Shown here: one piece after another, positions 1 through 10,772 of the stretch | Layout: each line of letters begins with the position of its first letter | How positions within the stretch are numbered: position 1 is the first letter of the stretch | Assembly (NCBI GenBank): GCA_026705345.1 | Contig: JAPPAV010000124.1 | Location: 1-58,691, forward strand | Length of the DNA: 58,691 nucleotides | Origin: Gammaproteobacteria bacterium | GTDB lineage: Bacteria; Pseudomonadota; Gammaproteobacteria; Pseudomonadales; Azotimanducaceae | Direction of reading: 5' to 3' | The notes under the pieces: generated by a model | The model's database searches: none | Told to the model about the DNA's origin: nothing | Seen by the model: the letters and a program-made list of their open reading frames with translations, nothing else | Made by a program: the position numbers and the translations under genes

Positions 1-2
1 CG

Positions 3-455
3 GAGGTTCGCAACGCCCTGGCGTACGTGCTGCTGAACGCGCGCAAGCACTACCGTCAGCGTCGGGGCCGGAAGCCGCCGGTGGTGCTGGACGGGGCGAG
101 TTCGGGACTGTGGTTCGACGGGTGGAAGGGGCGGTCGCCGCCGCGGTTGGGGAAGTACGCGGACGCGCTTCGGCGGTGCGAGGTGGCGGCGGCGCGGACG
201 TGGCTGCTGGAGAAGGGCTGGCGGCGGATCGGGCTGGTGGATCCGGCGGAGGTGCCGGGGACTTGGCGTCGTCGGAGGGGCTGCTACCGCCTGATCCTCA
301 GTTGGCTGGCGCGGCGTGGCTCCGGTCGGGAACTCAAACGAATCGTCTTACCCGCGAGATCCGCAAACGCGCACCGGTCGCACACCGCGGCCCCGCTTGA
401 GAACCGGGGCGGCGCGAGTAGAATACCGCCTCTTTTTGTATACGGTACGTTTTGA
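3..455 (+). CDS. Y1 (REP-associated type) transposase, C-terminal part, 5' truncated by window edge
   Basis: The reading frame is open from the window edge and starts inside the protein. The visible part reads [20 protein letters not shown], then LWFDGWKG and [23 protein letters not shown]-like text, which matches my memory of the C-terminal part of IS200-like Y1 transposases of the RAYT group. These single-strand-cutting enzymes recognise imperfect palindromes and are thought to spread REP elements. The catalytic Tyr and HUH motif would lie upstream of the window. The frame stays open for about 60 residues beyond the usual EVPG end, giving an Arg-rich tail unlike the family, so the true end may be earlier or frameshifted. 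The many palindromic repeats in this window fit a substrate of such an enzyme, but the link is inferred. Confidence 0.6.
   Translation, partial: EVRNALAYVLLNARKHYRQRRGRKPPVVLDGASSGLWFDGWKGRSPPRLGKYADALRRCEVAAARTWLLEKGWRRIGLVDPAEVPGTWRRRRGCYRLILSWLARRGSGRELKRIVLPARSANAHRSHTAAPLENRGGASRIPPLFVYGTF
397..424 (+). promoter_or_regulatory. candidate sigma70 promoter of fdxA
   Basis: TTGAGA at 397-402 and TAGAAT at 419-424 are separated by 16 bases and lie about 30 bases before the fdxA start. Only the sequence match supports this. Confidence 0.4.
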
Positions 456-778
456 TGACCTTTCTAGTCGGCGAGAACTGCATCAAATGCAAGCTGACCG
501 ACTGCGTGGAAGTCTGCCCCGTGGACTGCTTCTACGAGGGTCCCAATATGCTGGTCATCCACCCGGACGAGTGCATCGACTGTGCACTGTGCGAGCCAGA
601 ATGCCCGGTGGACGCCATCTTCAGCGAGGACGAGGTTCCGGAAGGCCAGGAGGATTTCCTGGATCTCAACGCCGAGCTCGCCGAGATCTGGCCGAATATC
701 AACGAAAAGAAGGATCCGCCGGAAGACGAAGCCGAATGGCGCGAGGTGTCGGGGAAGCGGAAGTACCTCGAGAGGTAG
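455..778 (+). CDS. fdxA: 7Fe-8S ferredoxin FdxA
   Basis: A 107-residue soluble electron carrier. Cysteines at the start (CIKC...C...C) and the later [11 protein letters not shown] cluster provide the ligands for one [3Fe-4S] and one [4Fe-4S] centre, and the sequence is very close to Azotobacter ferredoxin I, including the long C-terminal extension ([16 protein letters not shown]). Length equals the family norm. ATG 455 is chosen; a TTG three bases earlier would add only one Met. The gene next to mutS/recA is the arrangement seen in Pseudomonas. It stands alone, with the broken thioredoxin-like gene convergent 50 bases downstream. The fold and cofactors are well supported; the physiological partner is unknown. 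Confidence 0.95.
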   Translation: MTFLVGENCIKCKLTDCVEVCPVDCFYEGPNMLVIHPDECIDCALCEPECPVDAIFSEDEVPEGQEDFLDLNAELAEIWPNINEKKDPPEDEAEWREVSGKRKYLER

Positions 779-830
779 GCAGCCTCATCGTGGTTCGTTA
801 GACGGGCCAGGCACTTCTTTCTTGCAAGAT

Positions 831-2094
831 CTACTCGAGCAGCTCTTCGAGCTTCTCGTCGAGCTTGTGGCGGCGAAGGTCTTTGGCGACGATTGTCCGA
901 GTTCGCGAGTCGACGAGGTAGTTGTTCGGTAGACCTTCTTTCCTGGCGTTGTAGGCGAGGGGAGCCTCGGCCTCCCACCCCATCCCAAGGTTGTGCCAAG
1001 GCAGTTCTTCCTCTTCGGAAGCCTCGACCCAGTCCTCGCGTTCCTCATCAACAGTAAAGGACACGATTTCGAAGCCCTTGTCCCGGAAACGTGCGTAGGC
1101 TTTGCTTCATGTGCGGAATCTCCAATCGGCACGGACCGCACCAAGAAGCCCAGAACTCCAGCAGCAGGTAGCGATTGTTGCCTAGCAAGTCGGTCGTACG
1201 CACTACGTCGCCATGAAGCGTTTCGCCCCCGAAGTCGATGGCCTGATCGCCGGGTCCAAGCAGCTTGGCCAGAGTTTCCGGATCAAATGCCTCTTCCCAG
1301 GAAGCGAGACTCTCGGTGACCCACGGGTCTTCCGGCGTAAGTTTGGCGAGAGACCGCAGAGCTTCGACTACCCACGGCCCCACCGACTAGGCCGACTCGA
1401 CCACCAGCCGCCTGACCAGCGGATCAGGGTGGGTGAGCGCCACATCGGTTCTGCCCTGTGTCTCAATCTGCAACACCCGGTTCTGGGCTTCCTGCATCCG
1501 GTCCCAGCGGTTTCGCTGGGATTCCTCGGTCTCGCCTTCTACGGGCGTACGCAACTGCTGGTACGCCGACTGTGCCGCCTCGTATTCGTCCGTGAGCCGC
1601 CAGGAGTTGAAGACAGCGTCGTTGTAGGAGCCGCCGGTAATGACCGAATAGTCGCTGCGTATCATCCGCAACTCGAGCCTTCCCGGCTCGAGGATGAAGT
1701 TGTTGCCCATCGTAACGGGACCCCAAACACCGCCACCTGGAGCCATCGCGTTGTAGACCGCGAAAGAGGCAGTTCGGGGCCGGTCCACCGGGATCTCGAC
1801 GCGGAATCTGGCATCCGAACCAATCGGCGCTTGAGCGATGACGCCCTGCGCTTCGAGGTGCACCTCGAGGGGAACCCTGTCGTCCGGCTCCGCCGTCTTC
1901 TTCCATTCCTCCAATCGGGTTGGATCCCTGCGCGTCGGATCGAACACCGTGAAGTCACCGTTGTCGTACGGCGCGGCCGTCGTTCCTTCCAGCACCATCA
2001 CCGAGGCTTCTTCGGCGAGGACAGGCGACGATGCAAGCAGGCAAAGCGCCAATGTGAACACGCAGTTCCGCGTGCCATGCTGCATACGCCTCAT
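831..2094 (-). pseudogene. TlpA/DUF4369-type thioredoxin-like protein, broken by a stop codon and a frameshift
   Basis: Read leftward from ATG 2094 the sequence encodes a signal peptide (Leu-rich core, then VLAEE), a DUF4369-like beta domain of about 200 residues, then a thioredoxin domain with FWASWCGPC and a C-terminal PNNYLVD...RTIVAKDL strand-helix ending at 831. Two lesions break it. An in-frame TAG at 1387-1389 follows RRLVVESA; the same frame continues at once with VGPWVVEALRSL, and a TGG-to-TAG change would explain it. One extra base at about 1104 shifts the frame after PHMK; dropping it restores MKKAYARF and the C-terminal thioredoxin part. The span of 1264 bases is 3x421+1, as expected for a single insertion. 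The intact product would be a periplasmic thiol-disulfide protein of about 420 residues. Assembly error is the alternative. Confidence 0.75.
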
Positions 2095-2151
2095 TGTGTA
2101 ATCCTACGCGTTGGACGCCTTTCGCCGACTCTACCACGCGCACTTCATGCG

Positions 2152-2177
2152 TGGCGGGGACAAGCCTGCCCCTACGC
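2152..2177 (-). repeat. degenerate copy of the CGTAGGGG palindromic repeat
   Basis: On the minus strand it reads CGTAGGGG, then CAGG, the CTTGT loop and CCCCGCC. The tag and loop fit the family, but the arms pair poorly. The TAG of the tag is the stop codon of mutS. Confidence 0.55.
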
Positions 2178-4784
2178 CTTCGGTGAACGGGGCGACGTTC
2201 CCTGGGTCGCATCGCCGCTCGCGGTTTCCTTCAGCTCGTACAAGGCGGCGAGGGCATCGCGGGGCGACATCGAATCCGGGTCGAGTTCATCGAGTTGCCG
2301 CACGATGGCGTCCCCCTCGGATTCCGCTCCCTGCGCAGCTACGGCGGCATCGGCGCGTAGATCCTGGAAAAGGTCCATCTGTGCCGAAGTCTCGGTGCGG
2401 GCGTGTCGGGTCTCGAGATCGGTCAGCCGCCGTTTCGCATCGGCGAGGACGGCAGCCGGGACACCGGCGAGCTTGGCGACCTCGATTCCGTAGCTCTGGC
2501 TTGCCGGCCCGTCGCGTACGCTGTGCAGGAACACGACCTCGCCCCGGTGTTCGACCGCGTCGAGGTGGACGTTGGCCGCGCCGTCGAGTTCCGACGGCAG
2601 CGCCGTGAGCTCGAAATAGTGCGTCGCGAACAGGGTGAAGGCGCCGATCTGTCGAGCGATGTAGTCAGCCGTTGCCCAGGCGAGCGCAAGACCGTCGTAG
2701 GTGCTGGTCCCGCGACCGATCTCGTCGAGCAGCACTAGGCTTTGGGCCGTGGCGTTGTGCAGGATGTGGGCGGTCTCGCTCATCTCCACCATGAACGTCG
2801 AACGACCGCGTGCTAGATCGTCGGATGCGCCGATCCGCGTGAAGATCCGGTCGATGGGACCGATGGTCGCCGCGGTGGCGGGTACGAAGCTGCCGGTGTG
2901 TGCGAGCAGCGTGATCAAGGCAGCTTGGCGCATGTAGGTGGACTTGCCTCCCATGTTCGGGCCGGTGACGATCAACAGGCGGCGCGATTCGGAGAGCGCC
3001 AGGTCGTTCGGCACGAAGGGTTCGGTGGATTCCGCCTCGACCACCGGGTGCCGGCCACCTTCGATGACGAGCCCGGGTTCGTCGGTCAGGATGGGCCTGG
3101 CGAACCGGTAGCGGTCGGCGGTGATGGCGAACGCGTTGAGCACGTCCAGCCGGGCGAGTTCCCGGGCGGCGGCGCGCAGGCCGTCGAGACCGGTCTGGAG
3201 TTGGGTCATCAAGGCGTCGAAAAGGGCTCTTTCGCGTCGCAGCGCTTGCGCTTGGCTGGTCAGGGCTTCGTCCTCGAACCGCTTGAGCTCGGGCATGATG
3301 TAGCGTTCGGCGTTCTTGAGGGTCTGGCGGCGCACGTATTCCGCGGGCATCTCGGTTGCGACGGCGCGCCCCGCCTCGATGTAGTAGCCATGCACCCGGT
3401 TGTAGCCGACCTTGAGATTCGCGATGCCGGTGCGCTGCCGTTCCCGGGACTCGAGGTCGGCGAGCCAATCCGCCGCGTTCTCGGTCAAGTCCTTCAGGCG
3501 GTCGAGTTCGCCGTCGTAGCCCCGGGCGAACACGCCGCCGTCGCGAATGGTGGCGGGCGGATCGTCGACCAGCGCGGCTTCGAGTGTGTCGTGCTCTGCA
3601 TCGAATGGCGGCAGGTCGCCGAAACGCTCCGAAAGATCCCGGTCCGCGAGTTCGTCGACGAGGCTGGTCAAGGAAGGAATGGACTCGAGCGCCTGGCGCA
3701 GCCTGCCGAGATCCCGGGGCGATGCGTTGCCGAGGCCGATGCGGCTGGTGATCCGCTCCAGGTCGCCGATGTCCGTAAGGACACCGGCGAAACCCGCCGC
3801 CGCCGCGCTGTCGCGGATTGCCCCCACGACCGCCTGCCGGTGGCCGAGCGTTGCGCGGTCCCTGACGGGTGCGTTCAGCCATGACTTCAAGAGCCTCGCT
3901 CCCATGGCCGTGGCCGTGTGGTTCATCACCGAGAACACGGTGCCGGTGGACTCGCCGTCGAGGCGGCGGTCGATCTCCAGGTTGCGCCGGGTCTGGGCAT
4001 CCATGACCACGGTGTCGCTCTCGGCGACCCGGTTGAGCCGGTCGACGAATTCGAGATTCTGGCAGCGCGCCGCTTGGGCATATCGCAGCACCGCCGACGC
4101 CGCGCCGACGGCGGCGTCCGCCGGCTCGAGTCCGAACGCGCCGAGGTCGGCGACCCGGAAATGATCCGCTAGGTGGCGGAAGCCGAGTTCATTGTCGAAT
4201 TCCAGGGAGTCGCGCGACAGCTGAGGCGTTTCCCCGTCGATGTCGATCCGCTCCGGGACGAGCACCTCGGCCGGCCGTAGCCTGGCGAGCAGCGCATCGA
4301 GTTCGGCACGACCCGGTGCCCCGCTGAACGAGAACTCACCGGATGCCAGGTTCAACCACGCCACGCCGAATCCGGTGGGCGCGGGATTGACCCCCGCGAG
4401 TACGCTTTCCCTTTCCGGAGCGAGCAGGCCGTCTTCTGCCAGGGTGCCGGGTGTTACGACACGCTGCACCCGCCGTTCGACAGGACCTCGGGACGTCGCC
4501 GGATCGCCTATCTGCTCGCAGATGGCGACGGCCTGGCCTGCCTCCACAAGCTTGCCTAGGTAGCCGTCGACGGCATGGAACGGCACGCCCGCCATGGGAA
4601 TGGGACTCCCGGCGGACTGCCCGCGCGCGGTGAGCGTGATGTCGAGCAAACCCGCGGCGCGCTTCGCATCGTCGTAGAACAGTTCATAGAAGTCGCCCAT
4701 CCGGTAGAACAGCAGGGTGTCGGGATACTGCGCCTTGATGCTCAGGTACTGCTGCATCATGGGCGTGTGCGCGGTGAGGTCCAT
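2172..4784 (-). CDS. mutS: DNA mismatch repair protein MutS
   Basis: An 870-residue mismatch-recognition ATPase. The N-terminal mismatch-binding motif is present ([10 protein letters not shown], with Phe32 and Glu34), followed by the connector, lever and clamp regions and a C-terminal ABC-type ATPase with Walker [10 protein letters not shown], the [16 protein letters not shown] Walker B/signature segment and FATHYFEL. Length is typical of MutS1. ATG 4784 starts the conserved [13 protein letters not shown] leader. It is divergent from recA across a 200-base gap holding the recA promoter and a repeat copy. Its stop TAG (2172-2174) is the TAG of the downstream repeat tag, so the final residues may be shaped by the repeat. 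Confidence 0.97.
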   Translation of the reverse strand: MDLTAHTPMMQQYLSIKAQYPDTLLFYRMGDFYELFYDDAKRAAGLLDITLTARGQSAGSPIPMAGVPFHAVDGYLGKLVEAGQAVAICEQIGDPATSRGPVERRVQRVVTPGTLAEDGLLAPERESVLAGVNPAPTGFGVAWLNLASGEFSFSGAPGRAELDALLARLRPAEVLVPERIDIDGETPQLSRDSLEFDNELGFRHLADHFRVADLGAFGLEPADAAVGAASAVLRYAQAARCQNLEFVDRLNRVAESDTVVMDAQTRRNLEIDRRLDGESTGTVFSVMNHTATAMGARLLKSWLNAPVRDRATLGHRQAVVGAIRDSAAAAGFAGVLTDIGDLERITSRIGLGNASPRDLGRLRQALESIPSLTSLVDELADRDLSERFGDLPPFDAEHDTLEAALVDDPPATIRDGGVFARGYDGELDRLKDLTENAADWLADLESRERQRTGIANLKVGYNRVHGYYIEAGRAVATEMPAEYVRRQTLKNAERYIMPELKRFEDEALTSQAQALRRERALFDALMTQLQTGLDGLRAAARELARLDVLNAFAITADRYRFARPILTDEPGLVIEGGRHPVVEAESTEPFVPNDLALSESRRLLIVTGPNMGGKSTYMRQAALITLLAHTGSFVPATAATIGPIDRIFTRIGASDDLARGRSTFMVEMSETAHILHNATAQSLVLLDEIGRGTSTYDGLALAWATADYIARQIGAFTLFATHYFELTALPSELDGAANVHLDAVEHRGEVVFLHSVRDGPASQSYGIEVAKLAGVPAAVLADAKRRLTDLETRHARTETSAQMDLFQDLRADAAVAAQGAESEGDAIVRQLDELDPDSMSPRDALAALYELKETASGDATQGTSPRSPKA

Positions 4785-4800
4785 GTCGCGAGAGCGTAAC

Positions 4801-4850
4801 CGTAGGGGACGGGCTTGTCCCGTCCCCTCGCGCCCTTCATCCGAAGGGCG
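4801..4850 (+). repeat. CGTAGGGG palindromic repeat with a second hairpin
   Basis: Arms GGGGACGGG (4805-4813) and CCCGTCCCC (4819-4827) pair perfectly around the loop CTTGT. A second perfect hairpin follows: CGCCCTTC (4831-4838), loop ATCC, GAAGGGCG (4843-4850). The element lies between the divergent mutS and recA. Confidence 0.9.
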
Positions 4851-4908
4851 TTTTGTAGGTCAATGGCCCGGTTGCGTGTGCGACTTGGCTGAAATTTCGT
4901 GTTTTGGC

Positions 4909-4937
4909 TTGACGTCGTTACTGACCAAATATACAGT
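4909..4937 (+). promoter_or_regulatory. recA promoter
   Basis: TTGACG (4909-4914), a 17-base spacer and TACAGT (4932-4937). The -10 is covered by the LexA box, so repressor binding would block RNA polymerase. Confidence 0.7.
4921..4936 (+). promoter_or_regulatory. LexA (SOS) operator of recA
   Basis: CTGACCAAATATACAG has the exact CTG-N10-CAG pattern of the gammaproteobacterial LexA box with an AT-rich centre. It lies about 50 bases before recA and overlaps the predicted -10, so SOS control of recA is expected. Confidence 0.9.
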
Positions 4938-4984
4938 ATCGCCCAAGCCATTGGTCCCCACCCGAAGACAGCTAGGAGACCCCC

Positions 4985-6070
<1,086 letters not shown>

Positions 6071-6077
6071 GTGGGTC

Positions 6078-6545
6078 GTGGAAGGCGTCGACGAACGCCG
6101 CGCACTCGTCCGCGACGCGGCCGTGCGACTCTTGGCGCGGCGCGAACATTCGCGATTCGAACTCGCTCGCAAGCTGGGTAGTCGGGGACACCCGGACGAC
6201 CTAATCGAAGAGACGGTCGGGAATCTCACCCGTGCCGGCCTGCAATCCGATGACCGGTTCGCGCAAGTCTTCGTCCGCTCGGCGTTGGGGCGCGGGCAAG
6301 GACCGTTGAAGATCAGGGCCGGTCTTGCCGAGCGCGGCATCGACAGCGGCGTCGCATCGGCCTATTTCGACCTGGACGCCGACGAGTGGAGCGACCGTGC
6401 GGCAGGCGCGTTGCGCAAACGCTTCGGGTCGGTGCCGGTGGAGAACCGCGCGGATTGGGCGCGAAGAGCGCGATTCCTGGCCGGTCGGGGGTTCCCGTCC
6501 GATGTCGTCGCCAAGGCGCTCGGCTCGTTTGGAGAGGGCCCGTAG
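6078..6545 (+). CDS. recX: RecA regulatory protein RecX
   Basis: A 155-residue, all-helical protein with the three-repeat RecX layout (ARREHSRFELARKLGSRG; LQSDDRFAQVFVRSALGRGQG; RARFLAGRGFPSDVVAKALG). RecX binds RecA filaments and limits their growth. GTG 6078 is used. It lies 7 bases after recA and probably shares its SOS control. Its TAG stop (6543-6545) is the TAG of the CGTAGGGG repeat that begins at 6541. Confidence 0.92.
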   Translation: MEGVDERRALVRDAAVRLLARREHSRFELARKLGSRGHPDDLIEETVGNLTRAGLQSDDRFAQVFVRSALGRGQGPLKIRAGLAERGIDSGVASAYFDLDADEWSDRAAGALRKRFGSVPVENRADWARRARFLAGRGFPSDVVAKALGSFGEGP

Positions 6546-6566
6546 GGGACGCCCTTATGGCGTCCC
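6541..6566 (+). repeat. CGTAGGGG palindromic repeat, stem variant
   Basis: Arms GGGACGCC (6546-6553) and GGCGTCCC (6559-6566) pair perfectly around CTTAT. Compared with the commonest copies, GG has become CC on one arm and CC has become GG on the other, a compensated change. Confidence 0.88.
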
Positions 6567-6666
6567 GTGCCGAGGTTGCAGCCGGCGTTTCGCGTGCGCG
6601 CCACATGCAACCGGGCCGGAGCGAACCCAAGTATACTTCCCGCCCTTTTTTCGACCGGCCTAGGTC

Positions 6667-9282
6667 ATGAAGACCGACGAGATTCGCGCTGCCTATCTCG
6701 GCTTTTTCGAGCAACGCGGCCACCGTGTGGTGCCGTCGAGTTCGCTCGTGCCCGCGAACGATCCGACCCTGCTTTTTACGAATTCCGGAATGGTCCAGTT
6801 CAAGGACGCTCTGACCGGACGCGAGCAGTTGGACTACCGGCGAGCGGTCAGTTGCCAACGCTGCGTCCGGGCCGGTGGCAAGCACAACGATCTCGAAAAC
6901 GTCGGCTACAACGGTCGACATCAGACCTTTTTCGAGATGCTTGGCAATTTCTCTTTCGGCGACTATTTCAAGGAGGATGCCATCGCCTGGGCTTCGGAGT
7001 TTGTTACCGACGTGCTCGGACTTGACAAGGACCGCGTGTGGGTCACCGTCCATCCCAGTGACGACGAGGCCCGGGAGATCTGGACCCGGAAGATCGGCAT
7101 GCCACCGGAGCGGGTCGTCGATCACAAGGACAATTTCTGGGCGATGGGCGACACCGGGCCCTGTGGGCCGGACTCGGAGCTCTTCTACGACCTAGGTCCC
7201 GATGTGGCCGGTGGCCCCCCGGGTTCGGCCGACGAAGACGGTGACCGGTACTCCGAGTTCTGGAATCTCGTATTTCCCCAGTACGACCGCGCCGCCGACG
7301 GGACGCTGACGCCGTTGGACGAGCCGGGTGTCGACACCGGCATGGGGCTTGAACGGGTCGCCGCGATCGTCCAGGGGGTAAGGAGCAACTACGAGAACGA
7401 CCTGTTTCGGCAACTCGTGGTGCGTGCCGGGCGGCTGGCGGGAATCAACGACGAGGCAGCCATGCTCGCCAACCCCTCCCTCCGGGTGGTCGCCGACCAT
7501 GCGCGCGCGGCGACTTTCCTCATCGGCGACGGCGTCATGCCCGGCAACGAGGATCGGGCGTACGTCTTGCGCCGTATCGTTCGTCGAGGTCTGCGGCACG
7601 GGTACAAGCTCGACATTCGCGAACCGTTTTTCAACCAATTGGTGGCAACCGTCGTTGAACTCATGGGCGATGCCTATCCGGGTATTGCCGCTGCCGCGGA
7701 CCACATCACCGAGGCCGTTGCGGACGAGGAGCGGCGGTTCGCCGACACGCTGAGATCGGGCATGGCGCTCCTCGACGGGGCGATTGCCGGTCTCGAGGAC
7801 AAGACCATTCCGGGCAGCATCGTATTCAAGCTGTACGACACCTACGGCTTTCCCGCCGATCTCACTGCGGATGTTGCCCGGGAACGAGGCCTGACTATCG
7901 ACCAGACCGGTTTCGACCAAGCCATGGACGCCCAGCGGGCTCGAGGCCGAGCGGCTGCCGCACGGTTCAACGCCAACTTGGAACAGAGTATCCGCGTCGA
8001 CACCAAGGTGGCTTTCTCAGGCTATACGCGGCTCGAAGGCACGGCCAACGTCGTCGGCTTGTACGCAGGCGGCACCGAAGTCAATACGCTTCAGGCGGGC
8101 GCGAGCGGCGTGGTCCTCTTGGACGAGACGCCCTTCTACGCCGAGGCCGGTGGGCAAGTGGGCGATACGGGTGCGATCCGCTCTGAAGCCGGCGTTCGAT
8201 TCGAGGTCGAGGACACGACGCGTGGTGGCGACCAGTACCTTCACCATGGTCGGGTCCTGACCGGTGCCTTGCAGCAGGGAGACACCGTCGTTGCCGCCAT
8301 CGACGGCGATCGGCGCCAGGACATCGTGCTCAACCACTCCGCGACGCATCTGCTCCATGCCGCGTTGCGCGAAGCGCTGGGCAGCCACGTGGAACAGAAG
8401 GGTTCGCTCGTCGCACCGGATCGTTTGCGCTTCGACTTCAGCCATCCCAAGCCGGTGACCACCGACGAACTCGTGCGAATCGAGTCCGTTGTCAACGCTC
8501 GGATTCGGGCCAATACCGAAACACTCGTTGAGGTCATGGACTTCGAAGACGCCATCGATAAGGGGGCGATCGCGCTCTTCGGCGAGAAATACGCCGATCG
8601 CGTGCGCGTACTCACCATGGGTGAGGGCTTCTCTGTGGAACTCTGTGGCGGAACACATGTCGCGAGATCGGGGGACATCGGGATCTTTCACATCATCTCC
8701 GAGGAAGGTGTCGCCGCCGGCGTACGGCGCATCGAAGCCCTTACCGGTGCCCACGCACTGGCTTGGTTCGCCGAAGCGGAACGCCAACTCGACGCGGTTG
8801 CCGCAACGGTGCGCGGCCAGCGAGACCGCGTCGACGACCGGGTGCGCCAGTTGGCCCAGCGGGCGAGGGCACTCGAACGGGAAGTGGACGCATTGAATGC
8901 CAAGTTGGCCGCCGGACGCGGTGTGGACCTCGCCGACCAGGCCGTGAACGTAAACGGTATACGCGTACTGGCAGCCAAGGTCGACGGCGACTCGAAGTCC
9001 TTGCCGGCGACCATGGACACACTGCGCGACCAACTGGGCGATGCGCTTGTGGTGCTGGCCCATGTGGGTGACAAGGTCAGCCTCATTGCAGGGGTCAGCA
9101 AGAGCGTATCGTCCAAGGTGACGGCGAGCGACACGGTGCGGTTCGTGGCCGAACAGGTCGGTGCTCGGGGCGGCGGTCGTGCCGAGATGGCGCAGGCGGG
9201 CGGCGGCGACCAGCCGGAGAAGCTCGACGAAGCGCTCGCCTCCGTGGTCGACTGGGTACGCGGGCGTACCGCGTCGACCTAG
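6667..9282 (+). CDS. alaS: alanine--tRNA ligase
   Basis: An 871-residue cytosolic synthetase that charges tRNA-Ala. The class II catalytic domain begins MKTDEIRAAYLGFFEQRGH, with FTNSGMVQFKD and GRHQTFFEMLGNFSFGDYFK. The editing domain has the zinc-binding HSATHLLHAAL and CGGTHV motifs, and the C-terminal DHHA1-like part ends with GGRAEMAQAGG. Length is normal. A TATACT at 6632-6637 could be its -10 box, but no good -35 is seen. The order recX-alaS-lysC-csrA is a common gammaproteobacterial arrangement. Confidence 0.97.
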   Translation: MKTDEIRAAYLGFFEQRGHRVVPSSSLVPANDPTLLFTNSGMVQFKDALTGREQLDYRRAVSCQRCVRAGGKHNDLENVGYNGRHQTFFEMLGNFSFGDYFKEDAIAWASEFVTDVLGLDKDRVWVTVHPSDDEAREIWTRKIGMPPERVVDHKDNFWAMGDTGPCGPDSELFYDLGPDVAGGPPGSADEDGDRYSEFWNLVFPQYDRAADGTLTPLDEPGVDTGMGLERVAAIVQGVRSNYENDLFRQLVVRAGRLAGINDEAAMLANPSLRVVADHARAATFLIGDGVMPGNEDRAYVLRRIVRRGLRHGYKLDIREPFFNQLVATVVELMGDAYPGIAAAADHITEAVADEERRFADTLRSGMALLDGAIAGLEDKTIPGSIVFKLYDTYGFPADLTADVARERGLTIDQTGFDQAMDAQRARGRAAAARFNANLEQSIRVDTKVAFSGYTRLEGTANVVGLYAGGTEVNTLQAGASGVVLLDETPFYAEAGGQVGDTGAIRSEAGVRFEVEDTTRGGDQYLHHGRVLTGALQQGDTVVAAIDGDRRQDIVLNHSATHLLHAALREALGSHVEQKGSLVAPDRLRFDFSHPKPVTTDELVRIESVVNARIRANTETLVEVMDFEDAIDKGAIALFGEKYADRVRVLTMGEGFSVELCGGTHVARSGDIGIFHIISEEGVAAGVRRIEALTGAHALAWFAEAERQLDAVAATVRGQRDRVDDRVRQLAQRARALEREVDALNAKLAAGRGVDLADQAVNVNGIRVLAAKVDGDSKSLPATMDTLRDQLGDALVVLAHVGDKVSLIAGVSKSVSSKVTASDTVRFVAEQVGARGGGRAEMAQAGGGDQPEKLDEALASVVDWVRGRTAST

Positions 9283-9285
9283 CCC

Positions 9286-10527
9286 ATGCCTCGCCTGCTC
9301 GTACAGAAGTTTGGCGGCACGTCGGTGCGCGACATCGAACGTGTGAATGCCGTGGCCGACCGCGTCGCGGCGAGCGTGGTGGGTGGTGACCGGGTCGTCG
9401 TGGTGGTATCCGCCATGGCCGGCGAGACAGACCGCTTGGAGGGACTCGGCTTCGAGGTGGTCGCGCGCCCCCCGCCCAGGGAAATGGATGTCTTGCTCTC
9501 GGCTGGCGAACAGGTCTCTGTCGCCTTACTCTCCATGGCCCTGATGGAACGCGGGTGCCGGGCCCGTTCGCGGCTCGCGTTGCAGATCGGTATCCGGACC
9601 GACGGCAACCACACGAAGGCGCGGATCGAACACATCGACGTGGAAGGTCTGAATGCCGACCTCGCAGGCGGGGTAACCCCCGTTGTCGCCGGCTTCCAGG
9701 GAACCGCGCCCAACGGGGACATCACCACATTCGGCCGCGGCGGCTCGGATACCACGGCCGTCGCGATCGCGGCGGCCCTCGAGGCCGACGAATGCCAGAT
9801 CTATACCGATGTCGAAGGGGTGTACACGGCCGACCCGCGCATCGTGGAGAACGCTCGACGCCTGGATGCGGTCACCTTCGAGGAGATGCTGGAACTCGCC
9901 AGTCTCGGCGCCAAGGTTCTGCACTCGCGTTCAGTCGAGTTCGTTGGCAAATACGGCGTGCCCTTAAGGGTCATGTCGAGCTTCGACGAGGGCCCCGGTA
10001 CCCTCATCACGACGGAGGAAACCACCATGGAGCAACCGCTTGTCTCCGGACTTGCCTACGCCCGCGACGAAGCCAAGCTGACGGTTCTCGGCGTGCCCGA
10101 CGTGCCGGGGGTGGCGTCGAAGATTCTCGGTCCCATCGGCGCAGCCTCCATCGAAGTGGACATGATCGTGCAGAACACCGGTGCGGACGGATCCACCGAC
10201 CTGACGTTCACCGTTCGGCGGGCAGACTACGAACGCGCCCGCGAGACTCTTGCCGGGATCCAGAAGGTCCTCGGCGCCCGCGGAATCGAAGGCGACGACC
10301 GTATCGCCAAGGTGTCCGCGGTGGGAGTCGGCATGAAGTCCCACGCGGGCGTCGCCACCCGCATGTTTGACGCCTTGGCGGCGGAGAACATCAACATCCA
10401 GATGATCTCCACGTCGGAGATCAAGATCTCGGTGGTCGTGGCGGAGCGCTACCTCGAATTGGCCGTACGTGCCATCCACGACGCGTTCGGGCTCGGCGAC
10501 GCGATAGCTGTGGAGGATGCCGGCTAA
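9286..10527 (+). CDS. lysC: aspartate kinase
   Basis: A 413-residue enzyme phosphorylating aspartate, the first step towards lysine, threonine, methionine and diaminopimelate. The N-terminal KFGGTSV motif and GRGGSDTTAVAIAAAL nucleotide-binding segment are intact. Two C-terminal ACT domains (from about residue 265, including SAVGVGMKSHAGVA and MISTSEIKISVV) indicate feedback control by amino acids. It starts 3 bases after alaS, so they are likely co-transcribed. The length and single-domain build fit the Pseudomonas-type monofunctional enzyme, not a fused homoserine dehydrogenase. Confidence 0.96.
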   Translation: MPRLLVQKFGGTSVRDIERVNAVADRVAASVVGGDRVVVVVSAMAGETDRLEGLGFEVVARPPPREMDVLLSAGEQVSVALLSMALMERGCRARSRLALQIGIRTDGNHTKARIEHIDVEGLNADLAGGVTPVVAGFQGTAPNGDITTFGRGGSDTTAVAIAAALEADECQIYTDVEGVYTADPRIVENARRLDAVTFEEMLELASLGAKVLHSRSVEFVGKYGVPLRVMSSFDEGPGTLITTEETTMEQPLVSGLAYARDEAKLTVLGVPDVPGVASKILGPIGAASIEVDMIVQNTGADGSTDLTFTVRRADYERARETLAGIQKVLGARGIEGDDRIAKVSAVGVGMKSHAGVATRMFDALAAENINIQMISTSEIKISVVVAERYLELAVRAIHDAFGLGDAIAVEDAG

Positions 10528-10678
10528 AGTTGTGAGTTGCCTGTGGAAAACACCTGAACAAGGGGGGTGTTATGAGGGGGCAAACTAGTCCACAATCGGC
10601 TGTGACATCGGTCTAGGCGCCTGCCGCCACTAAAGAACAAGACTAGGCAGACGTCGTGGATCATGCCAAGGGCACGGA

Positions 10679-10772
10679 CGGCAACTTGAAGGATTGCCGC
10701 TGTGAGGGTGAAGGAAGCAATCATCCGGACACAGGCCATAGGACAAGGACTTAAGGCAAGGGAGGTCGGCTC
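10679..10772 (+). promoter_or_regulatory. csrA leader with six GGA motifs (candidate CsrA autoregulatory sites)
   Basis: GGA occurs at 10691, 10713, 10727, 10741, 10747 and 10761, the last inside the Shine-Dalgarno GGAGG of csrA. A small hairpin (CGGCAA 10679-10684, TTGCCG 10694-10699) frames the first. In E. coli, CsrA represses its own translation through several such sites, one at the ribosome binding site. The transcript start is not known here. Confidence 0.5.

Noticed and set aside
1387-1389. TAG read as pyrrolysine
   Set aside because: No pyl genes are seen and a frameshift lies 280 bases on, so a pseudogene or sequence error is simpler.
2898-3884. Long plus-strand open frame opposite mutS
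   Set aside because: Antisense shadow caused by high GC; mutS on the minus strand is unambiguous.
10549-10571. Hairpin AACACC/GGTGTT after lysC as a terminator
   Set aside because: Short stem, 11-base loop and no T tract.
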